From Sphingobacteriaceae bacterium (lineage in GTDB: Bacteria > Bacteroidota > Bacteroidia > Sphingobacteriales > Sphingobacteriaceae), in contig CANHRG010000009.1 of assembly GCA_947463785.1 (NCBI GenBank), positions 1 to 60,005 on the forward strand: a DNA stretch of 60,005 nt. Reading direction: 5' to 3'. Position numbers and translations under genes: made by a program. The notes under the pieces are model-generated. The model saw only the letters and a list, made by a program, of their open reading frames with translations, was not told where the DNA came from and did not search any database. Below, piece by piece: positions 16,840 through 25,780 of the stretch (positions are counted from its first letter, which is position 1; each line of letters opens with the position of its first letter).

Positions 16840-18006
16840 TTATTCAATATTGTGTTGCCAGCTTTTGTGGTAACTCTCGTCTTCAATGTTTACTGCATCT
16901 TCGGTAAGCATCAAGGGCTTAAATGGATCAATCATTACGGCTAACTCTTCGGTTTTTTCTTTACCAATCGATTTTTCTACCGTACCCGGATGTGGTCCGT
17001 GCGGGATGCCGCCCGGATGCAAAGTAATTTGTCCTTTAACCACACTTTTACGGCTCATGAAATCGCCATCAACATAATACAATACCTCATCGCTATCTAC
17101 ATTGCTGTGGTTATACGGTGCTGGTATGGCTTGAGGATGGTAATCGTATTTACGAGGAACGAACGAGCAGATCACAAAATTGTGCCCCTCAAAAGTTTGG
17201 TGTACTGGAGGTGGCTGATGCACACGACCTGTAATGGGTTCGAAATTATGGATAGAGAAAGCCCATGGGTAATGGAAGCCATCCCAACCAATAAAATCGA
17301 AAGGATGCGTTCCATAAACGTATGGATAAATTAAGCCTTGTTTCTTGATCAATACTTTAAAATTTCCTTCCTCATCAAAGGTTTCTAAATCGCTTGGTCG
17401 TTTGATATCGCGTTCGCAAAATGGAGAATGTTCCATCAATTGCCCCCATTCGTTGCGGTAACGTTTTGGTGTGCGAATTGGGCTAAAACTTTCTACAATG
17501 AATAAACGGTTCTTTTCTGTGTCGAACTCCATTTGATAGATGGTGCCTCTTGGAACCACCAAATAATCGCCGTATTCAAATTTGATTTTACCAAAGCCGG
17601 TTTTGAGCGTACCTGTCCCTTCGTGAATAAAAATTACTTCATCCGCCTGACTGTTTTTATAGAAATAATCAGTCATCGATTTACGTGGAGCAGCTAGCGA
17701 GATGTGAAGATCGCTGTTTACCAAAACTGGTTTTCTGCTTTTCAGATAGTCGTCTTCCGGTTTAATATTAAAACCGATCAAACTGGTGTGTCTTAAGTGC
17801 TTTTCTCTAGCAATTTTTGGCTCCACAGAATAAGGTTCACCCAATTCTTTGACGATGGTGGGTGGATGAGTGTGGTATACCAATGAATATAGGCTTGAGA
17901 AACCTTCGGTTGAAACCAATTCCTCGGCATACAATTCTCCGTTTGGTTTGCGGAAAACGGTATGTCTTTTTTGTGGAATTTGTCCTAAACTATGGTAAAT
18001 AGGCAT
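16840..18006 (-). CDS. hmgA: Homogentisate 1,2-dioxygenase
   Basis: A 388-residue cupin-type iron dioxygenase that opens the ring of homogentisate to maleylacetoacetate. It is shorter than the roughly 430-residue proteobacterial and animal enzymes. Visible marks are the N-terminal YHSLGQIPQKRHTVFRKPNG, the cupin strands EVIFIHEGTGTL and YGDYLVVPRGTIYQ, and the iron-site region HPGGIPHGPHPG (about 339-350). It is the first gene of the hmgA-hppD unit and is divergent from the FAH-family gene at 18154, with a 147-base promoter region between them. Confidence 0.93.
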   Translation of the reverse strand: MPIYHSLGQIPQKRHTVFRKPNGELYAEELVSTEGFSSLYSLVYHTHPPTIVKELGEPYSVEPKIAREKHLRHTSLIGFNIKPEDDYLKSRKPVLVNSDLHISLAAPRKSMTDYFYKNSQADEVIFIHEGTGTLKTGFGKIKFEYGDYLVVPRGTIYQMEFDTEKNRLFIVESFSPIRTPKRYRNEWGQLMEHSPFCERDIKRPSDLETFDEEGNFKVLIKKQGLIYPYVYGTHPFDFIGWDGFHYPWAFSIHNFEPITGRVHQPPPVHQTFEGHNFVICSFVPRKYDYHPQAIPAPYNHSNVDSDEVLYYVDGDFMSRKSVVKGQITLHPGGIPHGPHPGTVEKSIGKEKTEELAVMIDPFKPLMLTEDAVNIEDESYHKSWQHNIE

Positions 18007-18119
18007 ATTTTTTAAAGATAATTGGTTAGAAAATCCGAGTTAAAATTAAATATAAATCGGGACTTTGAAGGCTTATCAAATTAAAAAATCACGGTACCAC
18101 TTATGCGCCATATTTTTTT

Positions 18120-18127
18120 TAGTTTTG
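18120..18127 (+). promoter_or_regulatory. -7 box of the FAH-family gene
   Basis: TAGTTTTG matches TAnnTTTG and lies 26 bases before the ATG at 18154, in the divergent region shared with hmgA. Confidence 0.55.
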
Positions 18128-18153
18128 GACTCTACCAAAGCAATACTTGATCT

Positions 18154-19152
18154 ATGAAGTTAGTGTCGTATAAAACCGAAAACAGAGAGCATTTAGGCGT
18201 TTTTATAAACGGTCATATTTATAATCTGAACTCATGCGATAAGCTGATTCCTGATTCGATGAATGAGTTCTTGTGGGGAGGGGCCGAGTTGATGGATCGT
18301 GCCAAAAAGGTTGATGAAGAAATTAAAACGGGGAAGCGAGAAGCTAAGGAAGAAATCTTTTTTGAATTAGTAGCTCCTGTGCCTCATCCTACCTCTTGTA
18401 GAGACGGTTATGCCTTCCGCCAGCATGTGGCTGCGGCTCGGCGAAATCGTAAAGTAGACATGATTCCTGAATTTGATCAATACCCCATCTTCTATTTTAC
18501 CAACCACAACGCCATTCAAGGTCCTGGTGAAATTGAATGCATGCCCGATCATTTTGAAAAACTTGATTTTGAGTTAGAGGCGGCGGTAGTAATCGGTAAA
18601 AAAGGTCGTAACATTACTGCAGCAGAGGCTGATGAGTACATTGCCGGTTACATGATTATGAACGATATGAGTGCCCGTACTTTACAGATGGAAGAAATGC
18701 TACTGAATTTGGGTCCGGCTAAAGGGAAAGATTTCTCAACCGTTATTGGTCCCTGGTTGGTAACGCCTGATGAATTAGAAGCTTATAAAATTCCAGCTAA
18801 ACCAGGTCATACTGGTGCTAACTACGATTTGAAAATGAAATGTTGGGTAAATGGCGTAGAAGTTTCAACGGGCTCAATGGGTGATATGGACTGGACATTT
18901 GCTGAAATTATTGAGCGTTGTGCCTATGGCGCAGATATTTTACCTGGTGATGTTATTGGTTCTGGAACGGTAGGTACAGGTTGTTTCTTGGAATTAAATG
19001 GCACGGGCTTACTAAACGATCCGAATTATAAAGTGCAGTGGTTGCAGCCGGGTGATGTGGTGGAAATGGAAATTACCGGATTGGGTCGATTGAGTAATAC
19101 GATTCGTAAAGTAGATACTGATTGGTCTATTTTGAAACTAAAAAAGAAATAA
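18154..19152 (+). CDS. Fumarylacetoacetate hydrolase family protein (probable fumarylacetoacetase)
   Basis: A 332-residue FAH-fold hydrolase. It has the core KLDFELEAAVVIGKKG (metal-binding acidic residues, about 140-155), GYMIMNDMSAR, GKDFSTVIGPWLVTPDEL and the C-terminal GDVIGSGTVGTGC. Enzymes of this fold cleave fumarylacetoacetate or related beta-diketo acids. The adjacent hmgA and hppD make fumarylacetoacetase the likely activity, which would finish tyrosine breakdown to fumarate and acetoacetate. A maleylacetoacetate isomerase is not seen in the window. It is shorter than the two-domain eukaryotic FAH. The flavin reductase gene follows after 7 bases. Confidence 0.88.
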   Translation: MKLVSYKTENREHLGVFINGHIYNLNSCDKLIPDSMNEFLWGGAELMDRAKKVDEEIKTGKREAKEEIFFELVAPVPHPTSCRDGYAFRQHVAAARRNRKVDMIPEFDQYPIFYFTNHNAIQGPGEIECMPDHFEKLDFELEAAVVIGKKGRNITAAEADEYIAGYMIMNDMSARTLQMEEMLLNLGPAKGKDFSTVIGPWLVTPDELEAYKIPAKPGHTGANYDLKMKCWVNGVEVSTGSMGDMDWTFAEIIERCAYGADILPGDVIGSGTVGTGCFLELNGTGLLNDPNYKVQWLQPGDVVEMEITGLGRLSNTIRKVDTDWSILKLKKK

Positions 19153-19159
19153 CAGCGGA

Positions 19160-20047
19160 ATGCTTACCTTAAACACTGCCGATCTCAAACCAGCCGAACT
19201 GCAAAATTACTTGCAGTACGCCATTGCGCCGCGTCCAATCTGTTTTGCATCAACGGTTGACAAGGCCGGCAATGTGAACTTGAGTCCGTATAGCTTTTTC
19301 AATTTATTCAGTTCTAACCCTCCAATATGTGTTTTTTCCCCGGCTCGTCGGGTTCGCGATAATACCACCAAGCATACCCTAGAGAATATTCTGGAAGTGC
19401 CCGAGTGTGTAATCAACATCGTAAATTACGATATGGTTCAGCAAACTTCACTGGCTAGTACCGAATATCCAAAAGGTGTAAACGAGTTTGTTAAGGCAGG
19501 ATTTACCGAGCTAAAATCCGAATTGGTTCGCCCGCCAAGGGTAGCTGAAGCGCCTGTTCAATTGGAATGTATAGTTAATCAGGTAATCCCTTTAGGAGAT
19601 GGTCCTGGAGCAGGAAACCTGGTGTTGGCTGAGGTTAAACTGATTCATATTCAAGAAGAAATTTTAGATGATCAAGGCAAAATTGACCAAGCTAAGATCG
19701 ATTTGGTAGCTCGTTTAGGAGGCGATTGGTATTGCCGTGTTCAGGAAGAGAATCTGTTTCGTGTAGCTAAGCCAATTGCTCAATTGGGTATGGGAATGGA
19801 TGCTTTGCCCCCGGCTATCCGAAATTCAAACATTCTTACTGCCAATAATATTGCCGCCCTGGCTAATGAGGAGAATATGCCTTCTTCAGAAGCTATCGAA
19901 GCAATTCAGCTTGTTCCTGAAGTGAAAGAGGTACTCGATGCAACATTAGGCGATTCTCAAACCAGATCACTACAACTGGAGCAGTTGGCTAAGCAGTATT
20001 TAGACCAGGGAGATGTAATTACCGCTTGGAAAATTTTATTAATCTAG
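19160..20047 (+). CDS. Flavin reductase family protein (FMN-binding split barrel)
   Basis: A 295-residue protein. Residues about 15-200 form a flavin-reductase-like split barrel: APRPICFASTVDKAGNVNLSPYSFFN and CVFSPARRVRDNTTKHTLENI, with FMN phosphate contacts around SPYSF and RDNTTKHT. A helical C-terminal extension of about 85 residues follows (IRNSNILTANNIAALANEE onward). It lies 7 bases after the FAH-family gene, so it is part of the aromatic catabolism unit, but no flavin-dependent step is known in the homogentisate route. Its substrate is therefore open. It ends with a 4-base convergent overlap with the SDR gene. Confidence 0.88.
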   Translation: MLTLNTADLKPAELQNYLQYAIAPRPICFASTVDKAGNVNLSPYSFFNLFSSNPPICVFSPARRVRDNTTKHTLENILEVPECVINIVNYDMVQQTSLASTEYPKGVNEFVKAGFTELKSELVRPPRVAEAPVQLECIVNQVIPLGDGPGAGNLVLAEVKLIHIQEEILDDQGKIDQAKIDLVARLGGDWYCRVQEENLFRVAKPIAQLGMGMDALPPAIRNSNILTANNIAALANEENMPSSEAIEAIQLVPEVKEVLDATLGDSQTRSLQLEQLAKQYLDQGDVITAWKILLI

Positions 20048-20748
20048 GGAGTTGTTACAGCCACGGGTAATACTTTCCCGTTAAAAAATTGATGTCCGGT
20101 TAGGGCAAAATCAGCAATGTATTTACCCATCTCAAAAGCCATAACAGGCGATTCATAGCCCGGAAAGGCTTTTTCGAGCATTTCAGTCTGTGCTGAGCCC
20201 AAAGCCAGGCAATTCACTTTAATTTTCCGATCAGCTAACTCTAAAGCCAAACATTCTGTAAGCGTATGCAAGGCTGCTTTACTGGCTGAGTAGGCAGAAA
20301 GTCCGGGAAATTTTACGCTACCCTGAAAACCTCCCATACTGCCAATATTAAGGATGTGGGCAGGAGAGTTCATCTCGGGGAGTAAACCTTGAATCATACG
20401 CACATGACTCAAGAAATTGCTTTGCAGCATGTCTACAAAATCCAGTTCATTAGTTTGCTCAAAGGCTTTTACCTCTAGAGCGCCGGCATTGTTAATGAGT
20501 ACATCGATTTTGCCAAAATTTTGTTGGATAAAGGGAACCAATCCGTTCTGGATATCGTCATTTACCAAATCAAATTGTACCGGATAAAGTTGGCAGTCGG
20601 GATTTAGACCTTTTGCAATTTCGAGTAAACGCTTAAGCTTGTCGGCAGAACGAGCCAAAGCCAATACTTTGTTTTCAGTCTTTAAAATGAGATCGAGTAC
20701 GGCCTCAAAGCCTACGCCACTGCTGGCTCCGGTTATGATGATGTTCAT
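20044..20748 (-). CDS. Short-chain dehydrogenase/reductase, phhA operon
   Basis: A classical SDR of 234 residues. It has the cofactor loop TGASSGVG (about 6-13), NNAG (about 87-90), the catalytic Ser in LNIGSMGG and YSASK (about 154-158). The Arg in ALARSADKL after the second strand favours NADP(H). Its start codon overlaps the end of phhA by 4 bases, so the two are translationally coupled. Phenylalanine hydroxylase consumes tetrahydropterin, and dihydropteridine/sepiapterin-type reductases belong to the SDR family. Recycling or synthesis of the pterin cofactor is therefore a reasonable inference, not shown by the sequence alone. Confidence 0.9.
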   Translation of the reverse strand: MNIIITGASSGVGFEAVLDLILKTENKVLALARSADKLKRLLEIAKGLNPDCQLYPVQFDLVNDDIQNGLVPFIQQNFGKIDVLINNAGALEVKAFEQTNELDFVDMLQSNFLSHVRMIQGLLPEMNSPAHILNIGSMGGFQGSVKFPGLSAYSASKAALHTLTECLALELADRKIKVNCLALGSAQTEMLEKAFPGYESPVMAFEMGKYIADFALTGHQFFNGKVLPVAVTTP

Positions 20749-22523
20749 GTCTTCTGTAATTGGCCAACCGGATACTTAATCAGGTAAAAACCATCGTTAA
20801 TTAATTTGGTGAATTCGGGTTCGCTAGCAGCTTTCAGCTCTAAGTAAATGCTGATCTCTTTTGCCAATTCAGGTAAAGCTTGCTCGTGCTCTAAAATTTC
20901 AAGGATCTCCATGGCACATAACCAATCTTCGCGATGGTCTGTTCTCAAGGCTTTCCAGATCTCTTTCAATTGTGTAGTGTCGCCTCCTTTTTCCCGGCAA
21001 TCCCGAACGTTTTGGAATAAGGTTTGATAATTCTTGGTTTTAGTATCGTATTCCGGATGATAAGTACCGGTTTTAGACACCAAGGCAATTTCTTCAAAAG
21101 CATCTTTGTCTGCTGCACCATTAAATACAGATGTGATCTTTTCGCCGACGGCCATGTCGTAAATTCCCCAGCTTGGCTCAAAATAAATTCTACCGTCAGC
21201 ATCTTTCACGGTGCAATCGCTAAATGTAACTAAGAGGAGTTTATCCTCCCGATGAAGCCAGCTTTCTACTTTTCCAGAAACCGTAATGCCACTTTCAAAA
21301 TGAAGTTGAGCATGCTTATTTTTTTCAATACCCGTTGCAGTCAGATCCGCATCGCTAAAGTTTTCTAAAGCTTTTTGGCTGTGTTTTAATTTGCCTACCG
21401 GCGATGAAAAACCGTGCTGATGGTAATTTTTACCATGGCCAGGCAGTTCTTTCTGGTTAAACGCCAAGGCACTTGGTCCGGTAGTTTTGATAAATGTTGT
21501 TTGGTTTTGTGGATCAAAGCCCACATCGGTAAACACCCCACTAACTTGCAAGCCCGAACTGTAAACCACTGTACATGGATTTTTGCATTCTATTGCTTTC
21601 AAAACACTCTCGGTTTCACCTTTGCGGAAAGACATCGTATCTGCAAACTGCTCCAAGACATCAATCAGATTTTGGAAGGTTGGCGTTACAAATAACTGAG
21701 GTTGTGGCTTCGTAATATCGTAGGAGTAATTTACCGCATCAATGGTGTAGGGTAGCTTTTTAACCTCCGGTTTCATGCACGATGAACTTTCACCAATAGA
21801 TGAAAGTAATCCGGCGCCGTAAATTTTCGGATCGTCCAAACTGCCAATTAATCCGTATTCAACCGTCCACCAATGCAAACGACTCAATAAGGCCATTTCA
21901 GAAGGTTCACCTAAATTTTCTTGACAATAGGCCACTTTTTTCTCCGCTTTACTAATTTCGGCCGGATCTGCATCTGGCATTTCCTTTAATATGGACAAGT
22001 GACGGATGGCTTCGTACAATTCAAAATCCCGATAGGAAAAAATAGCTTTTGCCCCAATTGAACCAAAATAACTCAGGTATTGGTTGTAATCGGTATCGCC
22101 AATAATGGGTGCATGCCCAGCTGATTCGTGAATAATATCAGGAGCCGGGGTGTATTCAATGTGGTTTAGCTGACGGATATCTGCTGCTATCACCAAAACC
22201 CGGTAGGCCTGGTATTCCATAAAAGCTACCGGAGGGATAAATCCATCTACCGTAACTGCTCCCCAGCCAATTTTACCCAGGGCATCATTCATTTCTTGTA
22301 AAGACGGGATCTTCTCGATTGTGAGACCGGCTTTTTCTAAACCCGGGATATAGGGATAGTAGGCAGCATCTTTTAAATAACTGTAATTCTGACGCATTAC
22401 ATAGCGCCAAACGGCATGATCTACGGGTGTATAATGTTCGTAGTGTTGCTCTACAATAAACTGTTTTAAATGCTTAGGTAGATTGGCAACTTGCGGATTA
22501 TTAAAGTCGTTAAAGTCGCTCAT
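20745..22523 (-). CDS. phhA: Phenylalanine 4-hydroxylase-type aromatic amino acid hydroxylase, long form
   Basis: A 592-residue protein. The N-terminal half (about 25-290) is the pterin-dependent hydroxylase fold with the iron ligands H132 and H137 in HESAGH and E222 in HWWTVEYGLIG. It converts phenylalanine to tyrosine with tetrahydropterin and oxygen. Unlike the compact bacterial enzymes of about 260-300 residues, it carries a C-terminal region of some 300 residues (beta-rich about 300-450, helical to the end) that I cannot assign. The ACT regulatory domain of animal enzymes is not recognisable. The first gene of a two-gene unit with the SDR, it feeds the hppD-hmgA pathway encoded just upstream in the window. 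Confidence 0.9.
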   Translation of the reverse strand: MSDFNDFNNPQVANLPKHLKQFIVEQHYEHYTPVDHAVWRYVMRQNYSYLKDAAYYPYIPGLEKAGLTIEKIPSLQEMNDALGKIGWGAVTVDGFIPPVAFMEYQAYRVLVIAADIRQLNHIEYTPAPDIIHESAGHAPIIGDTDYNQYLSYFGSIGAKAIFSYRDFELYEAIRHLSILKEMPDADPAEISKAEKKVAYCQENLGEPSEMALLSRLHWWTVEYGLIGSLDDPKIYGAGLLSSIGESSSCMKPEVKKLPYTIDAVNYSYDITKPQPQLFVTPTFQNLIDVLEQFADTMSFRKGETESVLKAIECKNPCTVVYSSGLQVSGVFTDVGFDPQNQTTFIKTTGPSALAFNQKELPGHGKNYHQHGFSSPVGKLKHSQKALENFSDADLTATGIEKNKHAQLHFESGITVSGKVESWLHREDKLLLVTFSDCTVKDADGRIYFEPSWGIYDMAVGEKITSVFNGAADKDAFEEIALVSKTGTYHPEYDTKTKNYQTLFQNVRDCREKGGDTTQLKEIWKALRTDHREDWLCAMEILEILEHEQALPELAKEISIYLELKAASEPEFTKLINDGFYLIKYPVGQLQKT

Positions 22524-22591
22524 TGAAGCTATTTTTTGATGGTACTAAATTACACTTCGATGCCCAAATCCACAACAAAAACGCCGGGTAT

Positions 22592-23068
22592 TTATTTCGT
22601 TTTCTTCCCGAAACTGAAGTTTTTCTGCGTGAAATAGCTAAAAATGGCGATGAAAACCGTAGTGATAAATTTGGATACGGTAGGATAGAAATTCAAAAGT
22701 TCAACCATGAATTTAATTAAGACATAGTTGAGTAAAATATTGATACTTACAATCATTCCATACCTGAACAATTGAATACGACCTCTCAGGGTAGATTCTG
22801 TAAAAACCAAGTATTTGTTGAGTAAAAAACCCATCGGAAACGTAATGCACAGTTCCAGAAGTAGTGCGGCAATTGGTCCACTTACAAAGACGAAGGGTAG
22901 GTGAAATCCTTGTTTTCTGAGAATGAAATTGTAAACGATAAAGTAGACCACCACGCCCATTCCTGCTGTGGTACTTCCGGTTACTAAGTACCTGAATGTA
23001 GATTGAGGTATCCATCTGGAGAACGGATAATGAAAAAAATCGATGAAGGCCAGGGCTGCTTTTCGCAT
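22592..23068 (-). CDS. GtrA family membrane protein
   Basis: A 158-residue protein with four hydrophobic segments (about 25-50, 58-84, 98-118 and 126-145), typical of GtrA. The start FRYLVTGSTTAGMGVVVYF and the C-terminal KFITTVFIAIFSYFTQKNFSFGK are family hallmarks. GtrA-type proteins are thought to move polyprenyl-phosphate-linked sugars across the inner membrane. It lies 4 bases downstream of the sulfatase-fold phosphotransferase gene in the same operon, suggesting a shared envelope-decoration task. Confidence 0.9.
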   Translation of the reverse strand: MRKAALAFIDFFHYPFSRWIPQSTFRYLVTGSTTAGMGVVVYFIVYNFILRKQGFHLPFVFVSGPIAALLLELCITFPMGFLLNKYLVFTESTLRGRIQLFRYGMIVSINILLNYVLIKFMVELLNFYPTVSKFITTVFIAIFSYFTQKNFSFGKKTK

Positions 23069-23072
23069 GGGA

Positions 23073-24992
23073 TTAGTTTGCGGTCAATTGATTGTTGATC
23101 ATCCGGTTATTGTACTGTTGAATGAATGCTTTTAAGCGTTTTTCCATTTCTAATTGTGCGGGCAATTTGCCAAGCAAATTGTGTTGTAATAATCGATCTT
23201 TCTTAAAGGCATAAAGTCCACTCGATTTTTGACCATCACTAAACAACACATAATCTTTCCAGTACAAACGGTACGAACCTTCGTTATTGTTCAGTGCAAA
23301 ATTATTATTCTGCTGATCAAAAGCATCAAAACCATACGAAAAATAGGGCTTATCGTAATTCAGGTAGTTTAACACCGTGGGCATGATATCGATCTGTTGA
23401 ACGGTTTTATCCAGTTTGCCTTTTAGATTTCCTCCGGGATAATAAAATAAAATTGGTATTGAGTAATACCCGACGGCATTTTGATACTCGGTGAAATGGG
23501 AAACCGTTGCATGATCTGCGGTTAGTACAAAGAGCGTATGCTTAAACCAAGGCATTTTAGAAGCAGTTTGAAAAAACTTTTTAATAGCCATATCGGTATA
23601 GCCAATAGATTCTTGAACTTCCAGTGGTCCTTTAGGAAATTTTCCGGTATACTGCTCAGGCACTTTAAACGGATGGTGTGATGAGGTAGAAAAGAAAGCG
23701 CTAAAAAACGGTTGTTTAAAAGTATTTAGGCTTTTGGCCATGTACTGCATAAAGGGCTCATCCCAAATTCCCCACATGCCGTCGAAATCTGCATCGTTAT
23801 TGTACTCGGTTTTGCCGTAATAATGATCAATTCCTGCGAGTTTGGTATACGCGGAAAAGCCCATCGAACCATTGGGCGCACCGTGGAAAAAGGCGGTATA
23901 ATATCCTTTTTCCTTCAATAATTTGGGTAGAGCATTGGTGCGGTTGCTGGAATAGGGTGTTAATACAAATGGTTCGTTGATGGATGGAATCCCCGATAAG
24001 ATAGATGGTAAGGCGTCAATGGATTTACGACCATTGGCCAAGGTATACTTGAAAGTTAAACTTTGATCAACCAGCGAATCAATAAATGGAGTATAGCCTT
24101 TGTACTTTCCATTGTCCAATTCTCGATTCAATGCGCCAATATGTTCCTTCCCAAGACTTTCTACAATCAGAAAAACTACGTTTAAAGGTTTAAAAGGACC
24201 GCTATTGGCCGGATGGATGGGCGTATAGATTGTTTCCAGTTCCTGCTCTTCAAAATAGTTGACTTGTTCTAAGGTGCTAATGCGTAGCGTTCGGATAATG
24301 CAAAATGGCGTATTGAGTACAATGCTTGTCTCCTCGGGCTGTTCAACAAATTCGCCGGCATTGCTCAAGGTGATTGGACGAGTGCTGTGGCGCCATCCAC
24401 CCCGAACGCCCACCACGGTTAAACCGGCAAATAATACCATCAGAGCTAGATCTCTCAGTAATAAAACCCACTTAAAATCTTGCTTTTTGACTTTGATCCA
24501 ATCGTAAAGTTTAATCAATCCCCAAATGAGTAGCAGGTAAATAACTAGCAAGTACCAGTAATCTGTTAAGAAATCTAGGGCTAGTTTAAATTTGTTCTGC
24601 TCATTGCTAAACTGACTAAAAACGGTGGCGGTTGTTCGTTTTAGGGTAAATCGGTAATAGGCAAAATCTATAAAATTGAGCATCAAGCCCAGGCTGTTCG
24701 TAAGTATAAATATCCATTTGCAAAACAACTGGTAGCCATCGCGGTAGCGGAAGGGTGATGGTATAATTTGTAAAAGGATAAAAACAATATTGAGGTACAG
24801 CAGCGCAGCTACATCAAATTGTAAGCCGCCAAACATCATCACCAAAAATCTGGACAAACCGATAGGCGCAAACAAATCGTGATTAAGCGCAAAGAATGCA
24901 ATCCGGCAGATGGAAAATAAGGCCATCATGAATAAAAAACGGATGATAGCTGCTGTATAAACGTTTGTTTGTAGGGGTTTAGTAAAGCCCAT
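23073..24992 (-). CDS. LTA synthase-like membrane phosphotransferase/sulfatase-fold protein
   Basis: A 639-residue protein with five hydrophobic segments in the first 210 residues and a large periplasmic alkaline-phosphatase-superfamily domain (about 275-600). Visible motifs are VVFLIVESLGKEH (metal-binding Glu), NGRKSIDALPSILSG (probable catalytic Ser where LtaS has Thr, about 320), FFSTSSHHPF and LFVLTADHAT (Asp-His metal ligands). Gram-negative relatives move phosphoglycerol or phosphoethanolamine onto envelope glycans. Lipoteichoic acid itself is not expected here. It is first in a two-gene operon with GtrA, with a -7 box TATATTTG on the minus strand at 25012-25019. Confidence 0.88.
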   Translation of the reverse strand: MGFTKPLQTNVYTAAIIRFLFMMALFSICRIAFFALNHDLFAPIGLSRFLVMMFGGLQFDVAALLYLNIVFILLQIIPSPFRYRDGYQLFCKWIFILTNSLGLMLNFIDFAYYRFTLKRTTATVFSQFSNEQNKFKLALDFLTDYWYLLVIYLLLIWGLIKLYDWIKVKKQDFKWVLLLRDLALMVLFAGLTVVGVRGGWRHSTRPITLSNAGEFVEQPEETSIVLNTPFCIIRTLRISTLEQVNYFEEQELETIYTPIHPANSGPFKPLNVVFLIVESLGKEHIGALNRELDNGKYKGYTPFIDSLVDQSLTFKYTLANGRKSIDALPSILSGIPSINEPFVLTPYSSNRTNALPKLLKEKGYYTAFFHGAPNGSMGFSAYTKLAGIDHYYGKTEYNNDADFDGMWGIWDEPFMQYMAKSLNTFKQPFFSAFFSTSSHHPFKVPEQYTGKFPKGPLEVQESIGYTDMAIKKFFQTASKMPWFKHTLFVLTADHATVSHFTEYQNAVGYYSIPILFYYPGGNLKGKLDKTVQQIDIMPTVLNYLNYDKPYFSYGFDAFDQQNNNFALNNNEGSYRLYWKDYVLFSDGQKSSGLYAFKKDRLLQHNLLGKLPAQLEMEKRLKAFIQQYNNRMINNQLTAN

Positions 24993-25011
24993 CTGGTTTA
25001 GGAATTGGATA

Positions 25012-25019
25012 CAAATATA
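25012..25019 (-). promoter_or_regulatory. -7 box of the LTA synthase-like operon
   Basis: TATATTTG on the minus strand lies 19 bases before the start codon at 24992. Confidence 0.55.
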
Positions 25020-25043
25020 GCTTAAATCTGTCCTTAGTAGGGT

Positions 25044-25772
25044 TTAGGAAACCGAATTTAATTTAACAAGCATGGCAATGCCGATGGCTAAAAGCAATAA
25101 CAGAACTAGTTTTTTAAAGCTTTCCTGAGAGATTCGGTGTAGTAGTTGCTTGCCTAAATAAGAGCCAAGAAAAGACGCTATGAACAATAGTGGAATGTAG
25201 ACGAGGTAGCTGGTTTCAAAAAAACCATTCTGAAAATAGATCAGCATTCTGCTTAAATCTACACCAAAATCAATGGCTGCAGATGTACCTACAAAAGCAC
25301 TTTTGCCCAAGTCGAAGGCTACTAAACTCATTCCTCTAATTGCACCGCCGGTGCCCATAAAGCCTGCTAGAAAACCAGCAACTCCGCCACTGATGATGGC
25401 ATTCGTATTGGATGCTTTCAGTTTGAGATGCGGGTATAGCAGAAAGAGCATGCTAAAAATGATGAGAAATATGGCCAAGCCCCATTCGATGTATTCAAAC
25501 GCGTAAATGCCGGTCAAGTAAGCGCCAATTATCGTTAAAATCAAGCTCGGAATTCCGTAGAGTAGAAATAATCTCCGGTCGATGTGCTTCCAAAACAACC
25601 AAACCTTAGACGTATTGCTAAATACATGCAGGATGGAAGTGAGCGATAGTACCAAACTTGCCGAATAGAAGAATTCTGCCAGTGGTACAAAAATCACCGA
25701 GGAACCAAAGCCCGCCAGCGTACCTAAGATTTCACAAATGAGTGCAAACAGAAAAAATAGAGCCGTTTGCAT
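25044..25772 (-). CDS. TSUP (TauE/SafE) family membrane transporter
   Basis: A 242-residue protein with about eight hydrophobic segments. It contains the paired family motif: GFGSSVIFVPL in the first half and GGVAGFLAGFMGTGGAIRG in the second. TSUP proteins export or import small sulfur-containing or organic anions; the substrate cannot be told from sequence. It lies 8 bases after glyS on the minus strand, so it is probably co-transcribed without an evident functional link. Confidence 0.9.
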   Translation of the reverse strand: MQTALFFLFALICEILGTLAGFGSSVIFVPLAEFFYSASLVLSLTSILHVFSNTSKVWLFWKHIDRRLFLLYGIPSLILTIIGAYLTGIYAFEYIEWGLAIFLIIFSMLFLLYPHLKLKASNTNAIISGGVAGFLAGFMGTGGAIRGMSLVAFDLGKSAFVGTSAAIDFGVDLSRMLIYFQNGFFETSYLVYIPLLFIASFLGSYLGKQLLHRISQESFKKLVLLLLLAIGIAMLVKLNSVS

Positions 25773-25780
25773 CAGGATTT

